Assembly: GCA_017640605.1 (NCBI GenBank)
Contig: JAEPQH010000017.1
Span: 1 to 64,000 of the forward strand
Origin: Balneolaceae bacterium
GTDB taxonomy: Bacteria; Bacteroidota; Rhodothermia; Balneolales; Balneolaceae
Length of the DNA stretch: 64,000 bases
Direction of reading: 5' to 3'
The notes under the pieces were generated by a model, which did no database searches, was not told the DNA's origin, and worked only from the letters and a program-made list of their open reading frames with translations. A program made the translations under genes and the position numbers. Below are positions 54,326 through 63,167 of this stretch, piece by piece. Position 1 is the stretch's first letter. Every line of letters starts with the position of its first letter.

Positions 54326-56350
54326 ATGAACTGCAATAAAAAATGTGTACAAAATATGTATAAAGCACTTGCTTGTATTATTTTGTTTTTAAGCATGGCT
54401 TGTACATCTGTTGATCCTGAGATTAAGCGTGTCTTAACAGAAGAGTACCCATTAGTTTATGAGCACATTTATGCGAGAGATGGTGATGCATTACTAGAAT
54501 TTGTAGATCATTCGGATTCGTTAGTAAGCACGTTAGCTTGGCGTGGGATCATGAACTCAGAAGTTGAAGATTTGGATTTGCAGATCCAAAAGGTGATGGA
54601 ATCTAACACAGATGCAGCTTGGGCATCACTTTGGTTCAAAGAATTAAATGAAAAGCATTTAGAGTATTTTCATTCGCTTTGGAATGATATGCCGCACTTG
54701 CGAAGTGGATTGTTAACCCTGTTTGCAGAACAAGGGAATAGAGAAACTTTCGAGTTGTTGCTCTCAGAAGGCGTAATTGGAGAACCAACTTTTGATTATA
54801 AGCTCGCTTTCGCAACGGGTAGTCGTTCAAGGCTGATAGAATTAACGGAAGAAGAAGAAATCATCCTTATCGACAAGGCGCTTTCCACCAAAACTGCAAA
54901 AATTACAGAAGCCTATCTCTATGGATATTATCGGGCGAGAAAGGCATTCTCTTCGCAAGCAGAAACCCATCTTTTAAATGAATGGCAGAATTATTACCCG
55001 ATTGGTGAAGCAGGTAATCAAAGTATAGTGCGGATTCTTTCAGCGAATCATTTAGACCAAATTCTTCTAAAATTTAGCTTGGAAAAATATGAAAGGATGA
55101 ATGTACAGCTTGCCGTTGAAATTGCAAGAGCAATAGCCAGAAATGAGCCTACAGAACGTACGCCAATTGTGTTAAACGCACTGTTAGATCATAGAAATCC
55201 TAATGTGCAGATAACCGCTTTGCAAGCCATTCAGCAACATCCCGAAATAGCTGAACGGTTATTCGGCGATATCATGAACAAAATTGCATTGGTCGATTAT
55301 CGAGACCCATTGGCTCGAATGGAGGCATTTAACACCATTCTGAATCCGGGAGAATATCGAAACGAAATGCTTGCCGTGGCAGATGGCGCACCTTTTTTGC
55401 AAAGCTTGAAGTATCAGATTTTGGATAAGATTTATGAGTCTAACAAGATGATGAACACCTTTTCCGATGATTTAAATCGAGAAGAGTATTTATTACAATT
55501 TCAGGCAGCAGCAGGATTGAGTACCTGGTGGGGGAGATTGGAAATAGAAGAGAAAGCAGCTTCATCAGAAGAAGTAAAAGAGTTAGTTGATCGTGCTTTT
55601 GAAAAAGAAGACCGTAGCATTGCATTTGTAATGGGCGGATTAATGGAGGATTCTTTGCTACTACCGAGAGAGAATTATCCGGAGTTGGAGCAACATTTAC
55701 GAGCATTTTCACTCCCTGAAGATGTTGAACTATTTCAAGCGTATGCAAGATTACTTTATGATCGATTTAAGGATGAATCACAAGATTTTATCCAGGAATT
55801 AGCTAGTGAAGGTAATACGGCGCTTAACAATACATTGGCAGAAATTGGCTGGGAGGTAGATAGACCAGCAACAATAACAAAAGAATTCAGACAACCGGAC
55901 TGGAATCGTGTTGCTAAAATCACTGCGAATCCATTCGTTGTGATCGAAACCGCAAAAGGTGATTTTATTATGAAACTTGAGGTTACAAAAGCGCCTGTCA
56001 CCATTGCCGGAATGGATGAATTAATTAATGAACGAGCGTACAATGGAACACCCTTTCACAGAGTAATTCCCAATTTTGTAGCCCAAGGTGGTGATGTAGA
56101 CACCGGAAATGGTATGGACGGACCAGATTTTGTGGTTCCTACTGAGGGTAGTGAAAGTATGTACAATCGCGGCGTAGTGGGAATAGCAAGTGCCGGCTTA
56201 GATACAGAAGGCAGTCAGTTTTTTGTAATGCACCAGTGGCATCCACATTTAAATGGTCGATATACAGTGATTGGCGAAGTGGTTGAAGGGATGGATGTGG
56301 TAGACCGAATCACCCAAGGCGATGTGATTGAGCGTATGCGTTGGTTCTAA
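54326..56350 (+). CDS. HEAT-like repeat lipoprotein with C-terminal cyclophilin peptidyl-prolyl isomerase
   Basis: The 674-residue protein has a lipoprotein signal peptide (lipobox LSMAC, Cys about 26). A long helical HEAT/armadillo-like region follows (about 40-510), then a cyclophilin domain at the end (about 535-674: FHRVIPNFVAQGGD, GSQFFVMH, NGRYTVIGEV). The cyclophilin residues for proline isomerisation (Arg, Phe, Gln) are present. It probably assists folding of periplasmic or outer-membrane proteins. ATG 54326 has a good Shine-Dalgarno (AAGGAG, 8 bp spacing), which is unusual in this window and decides the start over the second ATG at 54356. Confidence 0.85.
   Translation: MNCNKKCVQNMYKALACIILFLSMACTSVDPEIKRVLTEEYPLVYEHIYARDGDALLEFVDHSDSLVSTLAWRGIMNSEVEDLDLQIQKVMESNTDAAWASLWFKELNEKHLEYFHSLWNDMPHLRSGLLTLFAEQGNRETFELLLSEGVIGEPTFDYKLAFATGSRSRLIELTEEEEIILIDKALSTKTAKITEAYLYGYYRARKAFSSQAETHLLNEWQNYYPIGEAGNQSIVRILSANHLDQILLKFSLEKYERMNVQLAVEIARAIARNEPTERTPIVLNALLDHRNPNVQITALQAIQQHPEIAERLFGDIMNKIALVDYRDPLARMEAFNTILNPGEYRNEMLAVADGAPFLQSLKYQILDKIYESNKMMNTFSDDLNREEYLLQFQAAAGLSTWWGRLEIEEKAASSEEVKELVDRAFEKEDRSIAFVMGGLMEDSLLLPRENYPELEQHLRAFSLPEDVELFQAYARLLYDRFKDESQDFIQELASEGNTALNNTLAEIGWEVDRPATITKEFRQPDWNRVAKITANPFVVIETAKGDFIMKLEVTKAPVTIAGMDELINERAYNGTPFHRVIPNFVAQGGDVDTGNGMDGPDFVVPTEGSESMYNRGVVGIASAGLDTEGSQFFVMHQWHPHLNGRYTVIGEVVEGMDVVDRITQGDVIERMRWF
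54344..54362. promoter_or_regulatory. Candidate LexA operator 2 (within the first codons of the PPIase gene)
   Basis: TGTGTACAAAATATGTATA repeats the TGTRTA half-sites of site 1 in nearly the same layout, 50 bp further. It overlaps codons 7-13 of the lipoprotein gene. If it is a true operator, it could affect both genes. Confidence 0.25.
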
Positions 56351-57075
56351 AAATTCGAATTCAAAAATTCTACTAAGTCTTGAGTAGCAAACTCCAAAGA
56401 TAGTAAAGTTGCTTGTTGAATCGTTTTTGAAATTGCTTCAGAATCGTCTAAATCACTAGGCGTTTTTCTCCTCTGCGCTTCCTGAGTTTCAATATGGGTA
56501 TATGGAATAATACCGGTTCGAGTATGAATCAACACCATTTCTATGGTAGCGAAGGCTTTAAACTCATTGGGTCTAAATGCTCGGTATTTACTGTAAATGT
56601 TACTATTGATTTTATACACCAATATGTACTCAGCTTGAAGGCGAACTGCAGCTTCCCTTATTAGCGGAATACTTGGTTGACTAGGAGTGAGTAGGTTTGG
56701 CAGCAATACCACCTTTTCAAAGAATTCTGTTCTTGCTAGTACTGAAGAAACCGTATCTAAATACGACTGTGTATTCTTTAGATAGGTTTCGCTTAAGTAA
56801 TTGCGATATGGATTCGAGTAGATATCAGGAAATTTCAAAATAGCGATGTTCGCGCCTTCCACATATTCAATTTCATGAGCTAAAATTTGATTAACTGCTT
56901 CGTTATCCAATACCGAATTATCGGAATTGAAGAGCGATTCGGCCAACGTTTCGTCTTGACTGGTGCTATAAGAAGAACTAGCCATATATGAACTGGGATA
57001 CGGTGCGCATGCAAAGAAAAGCGACACGAGCATTAGACTCAGACCACATCTTATTTTGATTACATTAAAATCCAT
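56347..57075 (-). CDS. Hypothetical lipoprotein
   Basis: I do not recognise a family. The 242-residue product has a lipoprotein signal peptide (lipobox LFFAC, Cys about 23), a Ser/Tyr-rich linker and a globular domain with the run YVEGANIAILKFPDIYSNPY, then AEYILVYKINSNIYS. The pattern of an AEY-L-V-strand plus periplasmic export is reminiscent of CsgG/GNA1162-type outer-membrane lipoproteins, but the match is weak. The stop overlaps the convergent PPIase gene by 4 bp. Confidence 0.6.
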   Translation of the reverse strand: MDFNVIKIRCGLSLMLVSLFFACAPYPSSYMASSSYSTSQDETLAESLFNSDNSVLDNEAVNQILAHEIEYVEGANIAILKFPDIYSNPYRNYLSETYLKNTQSYLDTVSSVLARTEFFEKVVLLPNLLTPSQPSIPLIREAAVRLQAEYILVYKINSNIYSKYRAFRPNEFKAFATIEMVLIHTRTGIIPYTHIETQEAQRRKTPSDLDDSEAISKTIQQATLLSLEFATQDLVEFLNSNF

Positions 57076-57123
57076 CGACTATTTTTTATGTGAGGTTTAA
57101 TAATTTCTCATCGAGTTTAGAAT

Positions 57124-57831
57124 TCAGCACCGTGCCATTTTCTTTTTTTTCCCGATGTAGCCTTTAGTTTTCATTTTGTTTAGATACGGAACAATCTCTG
57201 GGACTTTGCAATTGGTTTCTCCCATATATACTGTCACTTTTCCGATTTCTTCACCCAATTTCATTGCTTTTTCGGTAAGTGATTCCACAAAAGCACCGGC
57301 GCCTAAAATAAATCCATTCATGGCGTAGCTTACTCTGCTTTCATCGTCATGAACATGTTCAGCGGCTCTTTTCATCAGTAACTCAATAAGTGGTATATCA
57401 ATGTCATCATCAGAAGTGATAGACAGTAAACTTGTGTAGGTACTCCAACCGGCAGCGGCAATCATTTCTTTATCTGATTCAATCCACTCACCGGCCAACT
57501 CCCAACCAAATTTGCTTTCGGCGGCAACCCATGCTACGGTATATTCACTAATCATGTACCAATAGGCTTGCTCCACCCAATCTTGTAGCTTTTCTTTGGT
57601 AATTTCCTGCTCATCAGCAATGAGTCCGGCCAGATACATAGCGTCCGAGTTGCCCGTCTCATAGAGCTTGAGCGACAACCCATGATCTTTCTTAATCTTT
57701 TTTTGGATAGGCTTTAAATCCCCAACTTTTACCCCAAAAAACGGCTCTCTAGCACCATGCTTCATCAAAACCTTTTTGGTTTGATCGTTGCCTTTTTCTT
57801 CCAAATAAGCCATGATTTCATCAAAAGTCAT
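57124..57831 (-). CDS. DNA alkylation repair protein (AlkD-like HEAT-repeat fold), intact
   Basis: The 235-residue protein is helical throughout and belongs to the AlkD/alkylation-repair family: REPFFGVKVGDLKPIQKKI near residue 28, then YLAGLIADEQEIT, WVEQAYWYMISEYTVAWVAAE and RVSYAMNGFILGAGAFV. AlkD-type glycosylases remove bulky or positively charged alkylated bases. The catalytic Asp/Trp set of AlkD cannot be assigned with certainty. It differs clearly from the interrupted alkD gene at 7898. It lies 28 bp before the hydrolase gene stop on the same strand and probably follows it in one transcript. Confidence 0.85.
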   Translation of the reverse strand: MTFDEIMAYLEEKGNDQTKKVLMKHGAREPFFGVKVGDLKPIQKKIKKDHGLSLKLYETGNSDAMYLAGLIADEQEITKEKLQDWVEQAYWYMISEYTVAWVAAESKFGWELAGEWIESDKEMIAAAGWSTYTSLLSITSDDDIDIPLIELLMKRAAEHVHDDESRVSYAMNGFILGAGAFVESLTEKAMKLGEEIGKVTVYMGETNCKVPEIVPYLNKMKTKGYIGKKKKMARC

Positions 57832-57859
57832 ACTCGCTCCTTTTAAAGGCTTTGGGTGA

Positions 57860-58888
57860 TCAGAGATTATTCAACATCCAATTTTTAAAGACTTGCTTAA
57901 AAAACGAAGAGTAAGGCGCTTCTGCAATTTCTTGCGGACTTGCACACATTTCAGTCATTTTTAAATCGTGATTTGCACCCGGAATTATCTGAAGACTAAA
58001 ATGCTGAGGCACAGAATGCTGAAATGTTTCGTTTAAAACCCCAATTGCCCAACCCGGGTAGACATCGGCATCGTTTTCGGCAAATGCGAAGAAAGCAGGC
58101 ATTTCAATTTCCTGAAGATGTGGGGCTGGATCAAAAAATCTGAGCTCGCGTAGCTGTCGCCATTCTTTTTTTACAGGAAACCATGAAACCCAATTGATAT
58201 CAGAAATGGCTTTTTTCCCGGCTTTATCAAAAGCTTCGTTATCAGGCATTCCTTCGCATAAATTGTCGCTGTAATATTCGTTGGTTAGTTTTAGCTGCAT
58301 ATCGAAGGTAGGCGCTGCAAGCGATGCCATCACCTTAAATTCATCTTTGTAGCGATCGGCCATAATCTGTGCTACCCAACCGCCCTGACTATGCCCAACA
58401 ATTCCAATTCTGTCTGTGTCGATTCTTCCCTGAGTTTTAAGAAAGTCAATGGCAGCTTTGGCATCTGCTGCGCGTTCATACAAGTTCGTTCGTTGCCAGG
58501 CACCTTGCGATCGCCCAACCCCACGCTTATCGAAATACAATAGTGCAAAACCTTCTTCTAAAAATAACTGCTCCAGGTTCTGTTCAACAAAGTCTTTGTA
58601 CAGAGTACGATGAGAGGAATTTGCTCCGGAGCCTACTAGAAAAATTAAAACGGGCGCATTTTGAGCGGTATCCGGAATCACGAGCTCGCCATGTAAAGTG
58701 AATCGCCCGTTATCAAAAGTTATGTTAGTGCGAGTTACATCAAAAGATTGTGCGTGTGAACCCGAATAACTAGTAACAAGAAGCATGCTAATAGATGCAA
58801 ATAGCAGAAGAAATCGTTTTGTGATATTGATTAGATTAAAGAAGCGCTTCCTTGATATTGTTGTAATAGTGTCCAAAATTTTTACCAA
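57860..58888 (-). CDS. Secreted alpha/beta hydrolase
   Basis: The 342-residue protein has a hydrophobic N-terminal segment ending in SGSHAQS, suggesting a signal peptide in a long N-region. An alpha/beta-hydrolase domain follows, with oxyanion residues FLVGSGANSSHR, FDKRGVGRSQG, the nucleophile elbow GHSQGG (Ser about 170), and a late ENDADVYPG (acid) and PGANHDLKM (His). The triad is complete. It looks like a dienelactone-hydrolase or acyl-esterase/peptidase relative of the Bacteroidota alpha/beta hydrolase family. The exact start is uncertain because several Met codons precede the hydrophobic stretch. Confidence 0.8.
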   Translation of the reverse strand: MVKILDTITTISRKRFFNLINITKRFLLLFASISMLLVTSYSGSHAQSFDVTRTNITFDNGRFTLHGELVIPDTAQNAPVLIFLVGSGANSSHRTLYKDFVEQNLEQLFLEEGFALLYFDKRGVGRSQGAWQRTNLYERAADAKAAIDFLKTQGRIDTDRIGIVGHSQGGWVAQIMADRYKDEFKVMASLAAPTFDMQLKLTNEYYSDNLCEGMPDNEAFDKAGKKAISDINWVSWFPVKKEWRQLRELRFFDPAPHLQEIEMPAFFAFAENDADVYPGWAIGVLNETFQHSVPQHFSLQIIPGANHDLKMTEMCASPQEIAEAPYSSFFKQVFKNWMLNNL

Positions 58889-58954
58889 CTAGTATATACT
58901 GCTCAAATAGCCGATTTGTTTTCAACAAGTTATCTAATTTTAGCTATTAAATAA

Positions 58955-58984
58955 AAAAGGTATGTCGCTCAAAACATACCTTTT
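58955..58984. terminator. Bidirectional terminator-like hairpin
   Basis: AAAAGGTATGT pairs exactly with ACATACCTTTT around an 8-base loop, giving A- and T-runs on both sides. It lies 180 bp after the stop of the leftward uracil-DNA glycosylase gene, so the transcript of that gene has a long 3' tail. Confidence 0.8.
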
Positions 58985-59017
58985 ACATCTCGGGTTTGTT
59001 GGTCTCTGAAAATGATT

Positions 59018-59128
59018 TTATAAAAAGAGAACATCGGGGTGGTTGATGCTTGGTCGGTGCAATTCTCCCCGATGTTCTAAAGCAGATTGTGATCGTAATT
59101 CAGGATCAGAATGTGAGCCACAATCCAT
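59018..59128 (-). CDS. Possible 36-residue small ORF
   Basis: An ATG at 59126-59128 opens a short frame ending in TAA at 59018, coding MDCGSHSDPELRSQS and 21 more residues. It lies inside the 274-bp gap between the hydrolase and the glycosylase genes, just before a strong terminator. A 12-bp inverted repeat (AGAACATCGGGG, 59028-59039 and 59067-59078) falls within it. No ribosome-binding site is seen. The region may be a structured 3' UTR rather than a gene. Confidence 0.2.
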   Translation of the reverse strand: MDCGSHSDPELRSQSALEHRGELHRPSINHPDVLFL

Positions 59129-59162
59129 GTTTACAGTAATACACGCATCTGCCCAACATCCC

Positions 59163-59744
59163 CTAATTCGTTGAGGAAATTATTTTTAAAGGTTCGATTT
59201 TGGAGCGCAATGCAGGAAGAACATCTTGTTCAAACCAGGCATTTTTCCTTAGCCAAATATTGTTTCGTGGGGATGGATGAGGTAATGGAAAATAGGGAAT
59301 TGGGCAATTCTCGAAGGTTTTAACTCTTTCCGTTAAGGTAAGATTATCATCGAGATAGTACGATTGAGCATAACTTCCAACTAGAAGAATTAAGGATAGA
59401 TTTGGCATTGCCTGCAGTAACGCAGGATGCCAAGTTGGTGCGCATTCCGGTCGCGGTGGATTGTCACCCGATTTACCTTTTCCCGGATAACAGAAACCCA
59501 TCGGGACCAATGCAAATAGTTGAGGATCATAAAACTCATTGTTGGTAACACTTAACCAGCTTCTAAGTCGATTTCCACTCGGATCATCCCATGCAACTCC
59601 GGATTCATGCACTTTTTTCCCGGGGGCTTGACCAATAATACAGATTTTAGAATTTGAGGAAGCTTGAACTACCGGGTTTGCACCAAAGGGCAGCTCTGAT
59701 GCACAAATTGTGCATTTTTTTATTTCCTGAAGTAAATGCTGCAT
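59163..59744 (-). CDS. Uracil-DNA glycosylase superfamily protein
   Basis: The 193-residue protein has family motif I in IIGQAPGKKVHESG, followed by WDDPSGNRLRSW, and motif II FPLPHPSPRN near the end, matching family 4/5-type or small UDG-like proteins. Two Cys early (KCTICA) and one in the middle (RPECAP) are reminiscent of an iron-sulphur binding set, but the full four-Cys set is not evident. It should excise uracil or a related base from DNA. It follows the haem-binding gene with a one-base gap on the same strand. Confidence 0.85.
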   Translation of the reverse strand: MQHLLQEIKKCTICASELPFGANPVVQASSNSKICIIGQAPGKKVHESGVAWDDPSGNRLRSWLSVTNNEFYDPQLFALVPMGFCYPGKGKSGDNPPRPECAPTWHPALLQAMPNLSLILLVGSYAQSYYLDDNLTLTERVKTFENCPIPYFPLPHPSPRNNIWLRKNAWFEQDVLPALRSKIEPLKIISSTN

Positions 59745-59745
59745 C

Positions 59746-60216
59746 TTATTTGCCGGAAGTTGATTCCGAAAAAAGAATTACCCGTTGCTCTTCGAACCAA
59801 TCAGCAAGAAATTTACGCTCTTGATCTGTTAAACGAGCATCTGAATGTCCCCATGTATAGGAGGGAAGAGGCATTTCTTCATTCAGGGTATACTCAGCGG
59901 CTTCTTCTAATTTATGATCTGCGCGACCTTCGGTATAATTTCCGAACTCAGAAAAATTGAGTTCACTTCTACCGTGATCGATGTGATCTTTAACCCACCA
60001 AGCAACAGGTTGAATGTTTGTATACCACGGGTATCTTGTGTTGTAGGAATGGCAATCGTAACAGGCTGTTTTTAAGATAGTCGCAATTTCGTCGGGTGGA
60101 TTTGTGATGTTCATGAAATCCAGAGCTGGATTCGCGACAGGATTTGTTTTATCAATCTGAAAAAACTGTAAAACGGCAATTGCTAAAAGTAGTGTAAAGG
60201 CGAATTTTTGTACCAT
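59746..60216 (-). CDS. Haem-binding domain-containing (cytochrome-like) periplasmic protein
   Basis: The 156-residue protein has an N-terminal hydrophobic signal/anchor (FTLLLAIAVLQFFQI) and the haem-binding domain of Bacteroidota: ACYDCHSYNTRYPWY with the CxxCH motif, followed by IQPVAWWVKDHIDHGRSELNFSE. Haem c would be attached at the CxxCH. A role in electron transfer or sensing in the periplasm is likely. The stop is one base from the start of the glycosylase gene, so they are co-expressed. Confidence 0.85.
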   Translation of the reverse strand: MVQKFAFTLLLAIAVLQFFQIDKTNPVANPALDFMNITNPPDEIATILKTACYDCHSYNTRYPWYTNIQPVAWWVKDHIDHGRSELNFSEFGNYTEGRADHKLEEAAEYTLNEEMPLPSYTWGHSDARLTDQERKFLADWFEEQRVILFSESTSGK

Positions 60217-60260
60217 ATCAACACCTTTTTGCCGAATGTACTAAACGCCTTATAAGAATG

Positions 60261-61463
60261 CTATCCCTTTGGTGTAAAAGATTGAATGCCAGTGATTTCG
60301 CGACCAAGAATCAGCCCATGAATATCATACGTTCCTTCGTATGTATTTACCGATTCGAGGTTCATCATGTGATGAATAATTCGATAATCGCCTGTGATTC
60401 CATTCCCACCGTGCATGTCGCGGGCGATGCGAGATATTTCGAGCGCTTTGCCACAGTTATTTCGTTTAGCCAGAGAAGTCATTGATGGGTGATCTCTGCC
60501 TTCGTCTTTCAGTTTGCCCAAACGAAGAGCCAGCATTTGCATGGCGGTGATATCGGTAAGCATATTTGCAAGCTTGGTTTGAATCAGCTGATTTGCAGCT
60601 AATGGTTTACCAAACTGCTTCCGATCGAGTACGTATTGCCTGGATTTCTGATAACAAAATTCAGCGGCACCAATGGTTCCCCATGCGATTCCATATCGGG
60701 CACTGTTCAGGCACATGAATGGTCCTTTCAACCCTTTGATATCCGGAAAAGCATTTTCTTCCGGGACAAATACATCATCAAAAACCAATTCGCCGGTTTC
60801 TGAGGCTCTTAAACTCATTTTATACTTTGTGTGCGGAGCGGAAAATCCTTTCATTCCTTTTTCAACTATGAAGCCACGAATTACTCCTTCATCCGAGGGT
60901 GATTCTTTAGCTTTTGCCCACACAACAGCTACATCAGCGATAGGTGAGTTGGTGATCCACATTTTAGCGCCATTTATTTTCCATCCACCGTCCACTTTAA
61001 GCGCAGTAGTTACCATAGAGCCCGGATCGGAGCCGTGATCAGGTTCCGTGAGTCCAAAACAACCAATAATTTCACCGGCAGCTAATTTCGGGATAAAACG
61101 GTGCTTTTGCTCTTCGGTACCAAAAATTGAAATAGGATACATCACCAACGAAGACTGAACACTCATAAACGAGCGATAGCCGGAGTCCACGCGTTCAACT
61201 TCGCGCGCAACAAGTCCGTAAGCCGTATAGCTAGCACCAGCTCCACCATATTCTTCAGGAATGTTTACCCCCAATAAGCCCATTTCACCCATTTCGCGAG
61301 CAATGTCCTGATCGAAAAACTCTTCGGTATTTCCTTTTAAAGCTCTGGGTTCGAGTTTCGATTGAGCATAATCTCGAGCGGTTTCCATAATCAGGCGATC
61401 TTCTTCGCCAAGTTCAGATTCAAAAAGGAACGCGTCGTCGATGTTGAATAGGTTTTTAGCCAT
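60261..61463 (-). CDS. Acyl-CoA dehydrogenase, glutaryl-CoA dehydrogenase-like
   Basis: The 400-residue protein (ATG 61463) has the standard three-domain acyl-CoA dehydrogenase layout: FGLTEPDHGSDPGSM, KMWITNSP, a SARYGIAWGTIGAAEFC segment, and a C-terminal VNTYEGTYDIHGLILGREITG. The Glu in TYEGTYD is the catalytic base position of the glutaryl-CoA dehydrogenase group. It oxidises and may decarboxylate glutaryl-CoA (lysine/tryptophan degradation), or another short acyl-CoA. FAD would pass electrons to ETF. It precedes the terminator-like hairpin of the neighbouring dehydrogenase gene. Confidence 0.85.
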   Translation of the reverse strand: MAKNLFNIDDAFLFESELGEEDRLIMETARDYAQSKLEPRALKGNTEEFFDQDIAREMGEMGLLGVNIPEEYGGAGASYTAYGLVAREVERVDSGYRSFMSVQSSLVMYPISIFGTEEQKHRFIPKLAAGEIIGCFGLTEPDHGSDPGSMVTTALKVDGGWKINGAKMWITNSPIADVAVVWAKAKESPSDEGVIRGFIVEKGMKGFSAPHTKYKMSLRASETGELVFDDVFVPEENAFPDIKGLKGPFMCLNSARYGIAWGTIGAAEFCYQKSRQYVLDRKQFGKPLAANQLIQTKLANMLTDITAMQMLALRLGKLKDEGRDHPSMTSLAKRNNCGKALEISRIARDMHGGNGITGDYRIIHHMMNLESVNTYEGTYDIHGLILGREITGIQSFTPKG

Positions 61464-61532
61464 GAGCTTTAACAATTAGGCTTTTTGGTTAAGTAGGATG
61501 GTAAGAATAGTGTTCTTTTAAAAGAAGGAAAA

Positions 61533-61609
61533 AAGAAAAAATGTTAAGTGCTAAATGCTGAACTAGAAAAGCATTCATTCAACATTTAGCATTTATACTT
61601 TAACATTTT
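61533..61609 (-). terminator. AT-rich inverted repeat/terminator after the acyl-CoA dehydrogenase gene
   Basis: The arms AAAATGTTAA and TTAACATTTT, plus TGCTAAATG and its complement further inside, form a long imperfect hairpin. Reading leftward it is followed by a run rich in T (TTTTTTCTTTTTT). It spans the stop codon of the 61608 gene and likely ends its transcript. Confidence 0.55.
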
Positions 61610-62780
61610 AAGAAAGGCTTTTCTTCAATTCGCGAGCAATAACTAAACGCTGAACTTCTGAGGTTCCTTCGCCAATCGTCATCAATTTAGAATCGCGTAA
61701 GAATCGCTCAACATGATACTCTTTGGTGTAACCGTATCCACCGTGAATTTGAACTGCTTCAAGAGATGCTTTTACAGATAGTTCACTGGAGAATAGTTTC
61801 GCCATAGAGGCTTCTTTCGTAAAAGGTTTGCCATGATCCTTTAACCAAGCAGCTCTCCAAACCAGTAATTGAGCGGCATCAATTTCGGTAGCCATATCCA
61901 CCAGTTTACCTTCCAAGTATTGGAAATTTCCGATTGCTGTACCGAACTGTTTACGCTCCATCGAATATTTCAATGACTCTTCATAAGCGCCTCTAGCAAT
62001 TCCTACGGAAAGGGCGGCAATTCCAATACGACCGCCATCCAAAACCTTCATGGTATCAATAAAACCCATTCCTTCTTCACCGAGTAAGTTTTCCGCAGGA
62101 ACAACCACATTTTCAAATACCACTTCGGTGGTGTCGGATGAATTCATCCCGAGTTTATGCATTCCTGAACCGGGTTTAACACCGTCCCAGTTTCGCTCTA
62201 CGATAAAAGCGCTAATACCCTTAGTTCCTTTAGTTGGATCCGTTTTCGCCAAAACAACGTAAATATCCCCAACCGAACCTTGCGTAATAAATATTTTGGA
62301 ACCGTTGAGTATGTAATTATCACCGTCTTTTACGGCGGTTGTTTTCATTCCCGAAGCATCGGAGCCTGAACCCGGTTCTGTTAAACACCATGCTCCAAGT
62401 TTTTCGCCCGAACACATTGCGGGCATGTATTTCATTTTTTGCTCGTGATTTCCGGCGATTGCAATATGTCCGGTGCCTAATGAGGTATGTGATGCAACTG
62501 TCAAGGCTAGTGAGGCATCCCAGCGTGCAATTTCTTCTAGTGCAAGGCAAAAACTCATGGTGTCAAATCCAGCTCCGCCATATTGTTCTGGATGATAAAT
62601 CCCCAACATACCTAGTTCGCCGAGCTCTTTTACTATGTCCATGGGGAATTTTTTGCTCTGATCTCTCTCCATTACAGTGGGGGCAACTTTGCGTTCAACG
62701 AATTCTCGCACGCTGTCGCGAATCATTTTTTGATCTTCGCTTAATTCAAAAGAAAGGGCTTGTTCTGCTACTTCTTGCAT
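61608..62780 (-). CDS. Acyl-CoA dehydrogenase (short/branched-chain type)
   Basis: The 390-residue protein (ATG 62780) shows the canonical family: [60 protein letters not shown], and the C-terminal [23 protein letters not shown] with [12 protein letters not shown]. The Glu in GEGTSE fits the catalytic base. It is closest to butyryl/isovaleryl-type dehydrogenases; the chain length is not certain. The upstream TTG is rejected because the extra segment has no signal. Its terminator sits at its stop codon. Confidence 0.88.
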   Translation of the reverse strand: MQEVAEQALSFELSEDQKMIRDSVREFVERKVAPTVMERDQSKKFPMDIVKELGELGMLGIYHPEQYGGAGFDTMSFCLALEEIARWDASLALTVASHTSLGTGHIAIAGNHEQKMKYMPAMCSGEKLGAWCLTEPGSGSDASGMKTTAVKDGDNYILNGSKIFITQGSVGDIYVVLAKTDPTKGTKGISAFIVERNWDGVKPGSGMHKLGMNSSDTTEVVFENVVVPAENLLGEEGMGFIDTMKVLDGGRIGIAALSVGIARGAYEESLKYSMERKQFGTAIGNFQYLEGKLVDMATEIDAAQLLVWRAAWLKDHGKPFTKEASMAKLFSSELSVKASLEAVQIHGGYGYTKEYHVERFLRDSKLMTIGEGTSEVQRLVIARELKKSLS

Positions 62781-62885
62781 CTTGTAAATAGTATTGTTTT
62801 TTGTTTGTGGAACCGCTTCCAAAAATACAAAAAAGAGTGAAAGTTGAATGTTAAAAAATCACATAGAAAAGTGTATATTGGCAGA

Positions 62886-62907
62886 AATATGTAAATATGC
62901 TAATATG
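62886..62907 (+). promoter_or_regulatory. Three direct repeats AATATG at 8-bp spacing: candidate VapB operator
   Basis: AATATG occurs at 62886, 62894 and 62902, each exactly 8 bp apart, ending 5 bp before the vapB ATG. Ribbon-helix-helix antitoxins commonly bind such repeated half-sites to autorepress. Binding is inferred from position and spacing. Confidence 0.4.
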
Positions 62908-62912
62908 ACTCT

Positions 62913-63167
62913 ATGAGAACTACTGTAGATTTACCCGACGATTTAATGAAACGCGCCAAAATACGCGCAGTAGAAGAAGGCATTTCGTTGAAAGATTTGT
63001 TTATTCGGGCTCTAAAAAGTGAATTGGACCCAGCAGCTATGAAAGAGGTTAAAGAAGAACCGGTAAAGAAAATTGATACTAGTTTTAGGCAGGGTTTGAG
63101 TAAAGGAAATGCACAGTTAAAATCATCGAAATCAGGATTTTCAACCTTCAAACTGAATAAGCCATGA
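62913..63167 (+). CDS. vapB: VapB-type antitoxin (ribbon-helix-helix)
   Basis: The 84-residue protein begins MRTTVDLPDDLMKRAKIRA and EEGISLKDLFIRALKS, the ribbon-helix-helix DNA-binding fold of VapB-type antitoxins (about residues 1-40). A Lys-rich, likely disordered C-terminal tail follows that would bind the toxin. It overlaps the vapC start by four bases (ATGA), the usual coupling in TA pairs. It should repress its own promoter, in line with the three 8-bp spaced repeats just upstream. Confidence 0.85.
   Translation: MRTTVDLPDDLMKRAKIRAVEEGISLKDLFIRALKSELDPAAMKEVKEEPVKKIDTSFRQGLSKGNAQLKSSKSGFSTFKLNKP

Noticed and set aside
59018-59128. RiPP or bacteriocin precursor
   Set aside because: No maturation, peptidase or transporter genes nearby, and no leader-core layout.
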